Of a stretch of 64,000 nt of DNA, positions 59,291-64,000 are shown piece after piece. The stretch's first letter is position 1, and the number at the start of each line of letters is the position of its first letter. The DNA lies in the NCBI GenBank assembly GCA_910575155.1, contig CAJTDX010000001.1:1-64000 (forward strand). The letters run 5' to 3'. The stretch is from Lachnospiraceae bacterium (GTDB lineage Bacteria > Bacillota > Clostridia > Lachnospirales > Lachnospiraceae). Below the pieces are notes generated by a model. That model was not told the origin of the DNA. It was given only the letters and a program-made list of their open reading frames with translations, and did not search any database. Made by a program: the position numbers and the translations under genes.

Positions 59291-59859
59291 TCTTTCTTTT
59301 CCTCCCGTTCGTCAAAATGCGTCGCCATCATGTCTGCAAGATGAAGCATAACTGCCAGCTTGCTTTGCCGGAAAGCGTTGTCTAAATCATACCCGCCGCC
59401 CCTTGCGTAAAAGTCGTACTGCCCCATGTGCCACCTGATTGCCAGAATCTCTTCTTGTGTCAAGTGCATAAATTGTAAAATCAGGATAACGGACTTTTCC
59501 CCGTGTCCGGCAGGGAAATTCTTTGTCAACTGATATTCGTTTATGCCCTCAAACCCAACTTTTCTATATGCGTCTATCTTGCATAAATCATGAAGAAGCC
59601 CGCAGATTGCCAGCGTTTCTAAATCATAATTCAAAGACTGCTGCCGCCGTTCTTCCTCTGCGTTCATCTGTATAAGCCGCCGACACACATTTATTGAATG
59701 TTGCGCAAGCCCTCCGGGTTCCGCTCCGTGGTGTCGCTTGCTTGCCGGGGCTTCAAAGAAGCCGTTTGCGTCCATCCATTGCAGAAGGTCAGCCGCCCCC
59801 GGTCTTTTTATGTAGTTGAAATAGTTCTTGAATACCTGTATTGTTTCTTCCTGCTTCAT
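59287..59859 (-). CDS. HD-domain phosphohydrolase
   Basis: About 190 residues. The metal-binding HD is in ICGLLHDLCKIDAY, with an upstream histidine in GLAQHSINVCRRL and a later one in WHMGQYD. Probably a nucleotide or 3'-5' hydrolase of the phage early region. ATG 59859 is preferred to the longer frame, which overlaps the next gene. Confidence 0.85.
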   Translation of the reverse strand: MKQEETIQVFKNYFNYIKRPGAADLLQWMDANGFFEAPASKRHHGAEPGGLAQHSINVCRRLIQMNAEEERRQQSLNYDLETLAICGLLHDLCKIDAYRKVGFEGINEYQLTKNFPAGHGEKSVILILQFMHLTQEEILAIRWHMGQYDFYARGGGYDLDNAFRQSKLAVMLHLADMMATHFDEREEKKE

Positions 59860-59878
59860 TCCTCTTCTTCCTCCGCTT

Positions 59879-60046
59879 TTAATGCTTCTTTCTACATTCA
59901 GGGCATAAGACTTTCTTTCCCACGCTCCACCCGTTCTGCCTTGCGTATTCAACAAGATATATTTTTGACGGGAGCCATTCTTTCGGTTCTCTCCTGTATT
60001 CAATGGCTTTCCCACACTTGTCGCATGAATAGCCGCTATAAAACAT
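59879..60046 (-). CDS. Small zinc-finger-like protein
   Basis: About 55 residues with CDKCG and CPEC, a probable zinc-binding pair. ATG 60046 with GGGGGAAAG upstream. Overlaps the next gene by 11 bp. Confidence 0.6.
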   Translation of the reverse strand: MFYSGYSCDKCGKAIEYRREPKEWLPSKIYLVEYARQNGWSVGKKVLCPECRKKH

Positions 60047-60404
60047 TCTTTCCCCCTTTCCTCTTCCTTGACAGCCTTTCAAGCCGTCTGGAAAGCCTTT
60101 GTATGTTTCCGTATGTCCCGCACTCTTTACACTCTGCCTGCCCGTAATGACCGGGGCAAGCGTCGCACTCTTCCTGCTCTGCTTTCAGCATTGTTGCCGT
60201 GGTCGCTGCCTGAAAGAGTGTGTCCCCGTCAAATTGCTTTTCCTGCTGGTCCTGCTGCGGTTCTTTTAATTCCTCTTCGCTTATCCCGTATTTGCTTTTT
60301 ATCTTTTCATACAGCCGCCGTGCGTCCTGTCTTTCGCCGCCCACGCCCTTCTCTGCAAGGGCTTTCAGCTTTTTCAGTTTGTCCGCTGCCTGTTCTCTTG
60401 TCAT
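60036..60404 (-). CDS. DUF2786-like protein with cysteine cluster
   Basis: 122 residues. The N-terminal helix pair (KLKKLKALAEKGVGGERQDA; YGISEEEL) resembles DUF2786. The C-terminal part has CDACPGHYGQAECKECG, a likely zinc site. Function unknown. Confidence 0.6.
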   Translation of the reverse strand: MTREQAADKLKKLKALAEKGVGGERQDARRLYEKIKSKYGISEEELKEPQQDQQEKQFDGDTLFQAATTATMLKAEQEECDACPGHYGQAECKECGTYGNIQRLSRRLERLSRKRKGGKNVL

Positions 60405-60751
60405 GCCTGCTGCCCTCCGTATACTTCCACAAGCCCGCCTTTCTCCTGTGCAAGCTCCGTTATGCCCTCTTCAAGTGCAATCTGTATTTCCGCAAGCATA
60501 CCTTCTGAAAGCCCGTACCTGCTTCCGATAAAGATATATCTGCAATTCCTTAAAAGCTCCGTGCCTGCCGCCATCCCCTTTTCCCTTTGTTCCTGGTCCT
60601 CTTCGTTTAGTACCTGCGTCAAGTACAAGTGCGGCGTTATCGGCGTATATCCGCAGTCTAACGCAATCCGGGTCAACTCCCTTGCATACTCCGTGTTTCT
60701 CTCAATATCACCCCTGTACGGGCTGCATATATAGCATAATTTACTTTGCAT
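60401..60751 (-). CDS. DUF4406/nucleoside deoxyribosyltransferase-like protein
   Basis: 116 residues. CYICSPYRGDIERNTEYARE, YTPITPHLY and SRYGLSEGMLAEIQIALEEG form the Rossmann-like pattern of the DUF4406 family, related to nucleoside 2-deoxyribosyltransferases. It might modify nucleotide pools. Overlaps its neighbour by four bases. Confidence 0.75.
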   Translation of the reverse strand: MQSKLCYICSPYRGDIERNTEYARELTRIALDCGYTPITPHLYLTQVLNEEDQEQREKGMAAGTELLRNCRYIFIGSRYGLSEGMLAEIQIALEEGITELAQEKGGLVEVYGGQQA

Positions 60752-60766
60752 TTCCCTTCCCTCCTG

Positions 60767-61429
60767 TCAGATTAAGTCAAACAATGAAAGCTGCGCTTTC
60801 TCTGCCTGTATGCGCCTGTCTGCGTCCGTGTAATACCCTTCGTCAATCTCTATCGCATACCATTCAAACCGCAGGCGTTGACACGCAACCGGGCAAGAAC
60901 CGCTTCCGGCGTGTGTGTCAAGTATTCTGTCGCCCCGCTTTGCATAGCCGTTTGTCAATATCCATTCATACAGCTTCGCTGGCTTCTGTGTCGGGTGAAT
61001 CGTCCCTTCTTTCAGAAGTTCCACCCGGTTAAATGTGACAATCCTTGTCGGGCAGTCAAACGACGTGTAGGCAATTTCACAATCTGACATTGACAAGCCC
61101 CGCTGCCCTTTGTCCCAGATTATCCAGCCTTTATGCCCTGCTTTTAAGTGCTTCACAAAATAATTGCCGCCCCAGATAATCTGGTTTTCAGATACCCTTT
61201 CAAGCTCCCGGAAGTATTCTGCGCCCGGTATGCCTTTACTGTCCCAGTCCTTCTTTTCGTGTTCCTTCCTGCTTTGCTTTGGATTGCTGCACACTTTCTT
61301 TTTCTGTCCGTCATTGCCTATCCCATAGGGCGGGTCAACTATCGCAAGTTGAAAGAACTTATCCGGCATTTCCCGCATGACGGGCAGGCAGTCCGCATTT
61401 AAAAGCGTGTTCGGTTCATACCTCCACAA
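60767..61429 (-). CDS. DNA methyltransferase (DPPY class)
   Basis: 220 residues. Motif IV VDPPYGIG near residue 30 and motif I-like DTHAGSGSCPVACQRL near the end give the order of a beta-class N4-cytosine/N6-adenine enzyme. No restriction partner nearby, so it likely protects phage DNA. Start TTG 61429 after AAGGTG. Confidence 0.88.
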   Translation of the reverse strand: MWRYEPNTLLNADCLPVMREMPDKFFQLAIVDPPYGIGNDGQKKKVCSNPKQSRKEHEKKDWDSKGIPGAEYFRELERVSENQIIWGGNYFVKHLKAGHKGWIIWDKGQRGLSMSDCEIAYTSFDCPTRIVTFNRVELLKEGTIHPTQKPAKLYEWILTNGYAKRGDRILDTHAGSGSCPVACQRLRFEWYAIEIDEGYYTDADRRIQAEKAQLSLFDLI

Positions 61430-61435
61430 TCTTTT

Positions 61436-61903
61436 TCACCTTCTTTCTGTCTTACATTTAATGTCCGGCACGTCTTCCCCTCTGTAATACTGCCAGGACT
61501 GCGGCGGTCTTTTCAGCCCGTACAGGCTTAATTTGTGCGGCGTGTCGTATTCCTTCGCCTGTGACACTGACCAGCCCCACAAGGGCTTCCCGCTTTCTCC
61601 TGCGTACTCTTTCAACTGCTGCCCGGTCAGGCAGCTTGCCCCCGGAACATCTACTTCCAGCAATCCCGCCCGGCTCTTTACTTCCGGGATAGTCCGTATT
61701 TTGAAAAAGCTATTGCAGATAAATTCCCCTTTTATTTCCCCTGTCCCTGTCACATACACAAGAACCCTGAACGGACCCTTCCCGGCAGGACGTGTCTTCC
61801 TGATTTCAAGCTGCTTTTCTCCCGCCAGAATCTTCTTCCACCAGCGGTCATGCAAAGACAATATGATTGTGTCCGATTCGGACAACCTCTGCTTTTCAGC
61901 CAT
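61436..61903 (-). CDS. ASCH-like domain protein
   Basis: About 155 residues. IILSLHDRWWKKILAGEKQL followed by EIRKTRP is the start of an ASCH/PUA-like RNA-binding domain. ATG 61903 overlaps the end of the C5-methyltransferase frame by eight bases. Function unknown. Confidence 0.7.
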   Translation of the reverse strand: MAEKQRLSESDTIILSLHDRWWKKILAGEKQLEIRKTRPAGKGPFRVLVYVTGTGEIKGEFICNSFFKIRTIPEVKSRAGLLEVDVPGASCLTGQQLKEYAGESGKPLWGWSVSQAKEYDTPHKLSLYGLKRPPQSWQYYRGEDVPDIKCKTERR

Positions 61904-63120
61904 CTTTCCTTTCCTCCTGTTCTGCGGCAATTATTCCCCGGAAGACACGTTCTGCACACGGTACAGCAATACTGTTTCCCAGTGCTTTTATCCGTGCATT
62001 GCTTGACATTTCCTTTCCGCTTGCCCCGTACTGCGTCCAGTTATCCGGGAATCCGTCAAGCCGTTCACATTCTAACGGGGTCAGGGAACGGACCCTGTAT
62101 TTCTGCCGCCAGCTCTCTTCCGGGGCTGCCACGGCGTGTCTGTCGCTCTCTGTCAGCGTCGGGGAAATATCCTGCCCCACTCCCGTCTGATTGCCGCCGC
62201 TCCCCGCTTTCCTTCCCAGTACATTCCCGATAATCGTATATACGGGAAGAAGATAGTACCCCGTCTTTGCCGCCCCGCCGCCTGCCCGCCCCATCAGCGT
62301 CACGCTTTGTTTTGCGTCAATATATATCCTGTCGCCGGTCCGTCCAAAATCTAACTTTGTATGCTTCTTTTCTTCTCCCTCTTCAAAGTTCAGCTTCAAC
62401 TGTCCGTCTGCGCCTTGTGCCAGTCCTCCGCTATTACCTCCAGAAGCGCAATCCGCAGTTTGTCCGGCATATCCCGTTTCATATCCTCTGCCCTCTGCAA
62501 CATAGCCCAACACACTTTCGCACTCAAAAAGTATTTGTCCGGCACGGTCTGTTCTAAAATCTCTGACAAGATAGATTCGTTTTCGACGCTGGGGAACGCC
62601 CCAGTATTGAGCGTCCAACATTCTCCAAGCTGTACTTCCCCCCCCTGCTTCTAACCATTCCGGCATTTGCCCATCTTCCGCTTGCAGGCATTGGAATTGC
62701 GGTCTTTGTGATTTCTTCAAGCACCTTTTGAAAGTCCCTGCCTTTATTGCTTGAAAAAGCCCCTGCCACGTTCTCCCAGACTGCGTATTTTGGGTACTTT
62801 CCATTTGTCGCACACCTCATTTCATCAATAATTCTGACCGCTTCAAAAAACAGTCTTGATTCTGACCCGGCAAGCCCTTTCCCGTTCCCTGCTACACTCA
62901 AATTCTGACAGGGGGAACCAAAAGAAATAATGTCAACGGGCGGTATCTCTGCGCCGTTTATTTCCATGATGTTCCCTAACTGCTGCATATCCGGGAAATG
63001 TTTTGCGCTTATGTCTATGCAGTCCGCTTCAATTTCGCTTCCCCATACAGGCGTTATGCCCTGCCGCTTCGCCGCAAGCGGAAAGCCTGCTATCCCGTCA
63101 AATAAGCTCCCTAACGTCAT
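61896..63120 (-). pseudogene. C5-cytosine methyltransferase, frame broken at G8 tract
   Basis: The N-terminal part (63120 to about 62640) has motif I (GSLFDGIAGFPLA), catalytic SFGSPCQNLS and motif VI WENVAGAF. The rest (about 62640 to 61896) has motif VIII QRRKRIYLV and motif X ALGNSIAVP in another frame. The break is at eight G's (plus strand C 62638-62645); seven G's would join the frames into a protein of about 408 residues through SRGGSTAWRMLDAQYWG. Phase variation, true decay or a sequencing error are all possible. Confidence 0.8.
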
Positions 63121-63138
63121 TTTCCCCGCCCTCCCCTG

Positions 63139-63354
63139 CTATGAAAAGAAAGCTGCTGGCATAAGCTCATACCCGTCAATATCTTTGTTTTCAAGCGGCT
63201 TGTCATATTCGATATATCCCCACGCCATTCTTCCGATTTCCGGCACATATTCCCGGCTATTGAAATTGTGAATCAGCATTGCCGGATTGTCTTTCGGTTT
63301 CGGATATGTCCCCGGCATTACCGGGCGTTCTAAACTGTAATACTTGTATTTCAT
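63139..63354 (-). CDS. Hypothetical phage protein
   Basis: 71 residues (YYSLERPVMPGTYPKPKDNP; MAWGYIEYDKPLENKDIDGY). This compact pattern is common in small clostridial phage proteins, possibly anti-defence or defence related. No function known to me. Confidence 0.6.
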   Translation of the reverse strand: MKYKYYSLERPVMPGTYPKPKDNPAMLIHNFNSREYVPEIGRMAWGYIEYDKPLENKDIDGYELMPAAFFS

Positions 63355-63384
63355 TCTTTTTAGCTCCTTCCTTCAATCTCTGTC

Positions 63385-63588
63385 TTAAAATCCTGCTTTT
63401 CCCAGAATCAACTCCCGCTTTATCTGTTCTTCCGCTTTCTCTTTGTCGAACCCATTCGCCACAATTACCTTTGCAACGTGTTCTGTGCAATACGGGTATT
63501 TTGCAGCTATTTCAGAAGCCGCCTTTTTCATTTCCGGGTCAAGCCTGCTATATATCGGGTATGCCCTCTTTGATTCGTCGTACAGCAT
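63385..63588 (-). CDS. Hypothetical phage protein
   Basis: 67 residues, helical (LDPEMKKAASEIAAKYPYCT), no recognised domain. Four bases after the next gene's end. Confidence 0.5.
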   Translation of the reverse strand: MLYDESKRAYPIYSRLDPEMKKAASEIAAKYPYCTEHVAKVIVANGFDKEKAEEQIKRELILGKAGF

Positions 63589-63591
63589 TTT

Positions 63592-63888
63592 CTATCCCTC
63601 CAGCACAACTTTTGTATAAATCTCCATTGCAAGGTCGGAAAAAGAAAATTCGCTGATACTTTCAACTGGTACTTCCTCCCCTGCGGTCATGTACTCTGCT
63701 GCTCCTACTCTTTTTAGCTCTTTCCGGTGTATATCCGTTGACAATCCGTGCCGCTTGACTTCCCGGCTCCTGTCAATCTGCGTATATCCCAGACAGGCAA
63801 CAAAACCCCTGTAAAGCTCCCCTGTGTTATCTTCAACAATCAGCCTGTCACTTGGGACAGCTCCTTTCATAAACTCTTCCAGAATCAC
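63592..63888 (-). CDS. Hypothetical phage protein
   Basis: 98 residues (DRLIVEDNTGELYRGFVACL), beta-rich N-terminus. Start GTG 63888 after AGGAGG, overlapping the stop of the gene at the window edge. Confidence 0.55.
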   Translation of the reverse strand: MILEEFMKGAVPSDRLIVEDNTGELYRGFVACLGYTQIDRSREVKRHGLSTDIHRKELKRVGAAEYMTAGEEVPVESISEFSFSDLAMEIYTKVVLEG

Positions 63889-64000
63889 TTCTTTTTCCCT
63901 CCTGTTTTTCTGCCTTTTTTCTTTCCCGGCTTTTTATCCGGCTTCTTCCACATCTTCAAGTAGATATGCCAGCCCGTTTCTTCGTAGTAGACAGGTTCAA
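63885..64000 (-). CDS. C-terminal end of a phage gene cut by window edge
   Basis: About 37 residues visible (VYYEETGWHIYLKMWKKPDK, then a Lys/Gly-rich tail), ending at TGA 63885. The tail is strongly basic. The start lies beyond the window. Not recognised. Confidence 0.5.
   Translation of the reverse strand, partial: EPVYYEETGWHIYLKMWKKPDKKPGKKKGRKTGGKKK

Larger units (their letters stand above)
21096..64000. mobile_element. Contractile-tailed (myovirus-like) prophage, partial
   Basis: The left end lies in the ABC ATPase gene. It carries lambda-like head genes, P2-like tail genes, a DGR, lysis genes, parAB and many small early genes. The right end, integrase and repressor lie outside the window. 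Most genes run on the minus strand, except for a block of small plus-strand genes at 22523-24370. GC content and codon use look higher than in the tuf-linked element. Confidence 0.9.

Overview
The window is a low-GC Gram-positive chromosome segment. The complete str operon (rpsL-rpsG-fusA-tuf, minus strand, 13609-18336), strong AGGAGG ribosome binding sites and the EF-Tu/EF-G/S7/S12 sequences suggest Clostridia, probably Lachnospiraceae (an inference from remembered family sequences, not a search). Two mobile elements flank this conserved core.

Left region (1-13638): an integrative mobilizable element (IME) sits in the 3' end of tuf. Its borders are an 89-bp direct repeat (474-562 and 13550-13638) holding the tuf 3' end and tuf terminator. 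The backbone is a tyrosine integrase, an excisionase-like HTH protein, an XRE repressor, a RecA-like AAA ATPase gene split by an IS3-family insertion (9808-11078, 3-bp duplication AAT), and a MobV relaxase with a structured oriT candidate. Its cargo is a defence cluster: a retron (RT, HTH partner, small hydrophobic protein, candidate msr-msd RNA at 6290-6445), a BsuBI/PstI-type restriction-modification pair, and a SEFIR-domain protein. Left of position 474 lies the decayed right end of a second, related element, so the tuf 3' end has been used at least twice.

Middle region (13609-21095): tuf, fusA, rpsG and rpsL with clear sigma-A promoters upstream of rpsL and tuf, then an FtsX-type ABC permease and the C-terminal stub of its ATPase, cut at the conserved PTGALN motif by a prophage.

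Right region (about 21096 to the window end): most of a contractile-tailed prophage. Head genes are lambda-like (GpA terminase, gpW-like protein, gpB-like portal, ClpP-like protease, gpD-like decoration, gpE-like capsid). Tail genes are P2-like (sheath, tube, frameshifted chaperone, tape measure, gpX, gpD, gpV, gpU, gp25, gpJ, gpI). Next to the tail fibre genes is a complete diversity-generating retroelement (DGR): variable protein, Avd, template repeat and reverse transcriptase. The variable repeat differs from the template at 11 positions, all of them template adenines. Downstream of the DGR are holin and endolysin. To the right are a sigma-like late regulator, parB and parA, and many small early genes including methyltransferases, a VRR nuclease and an HD protein. 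The phage integrase, repressor and replication genes are not in the window.

Features that look least ordinary: the DGR; the retron with a CTGCAG palindrome in its predicted msd next to a PstI-family R-M system; two near-identical tRNA-like RNA elements in the parAB operon; an identical operator-bearing promoter used three times, including in front of two paralogous small genes; a G8 tract that throws a C5-methyltransferase out of frame; and a -1 frameshift tail chaperone.
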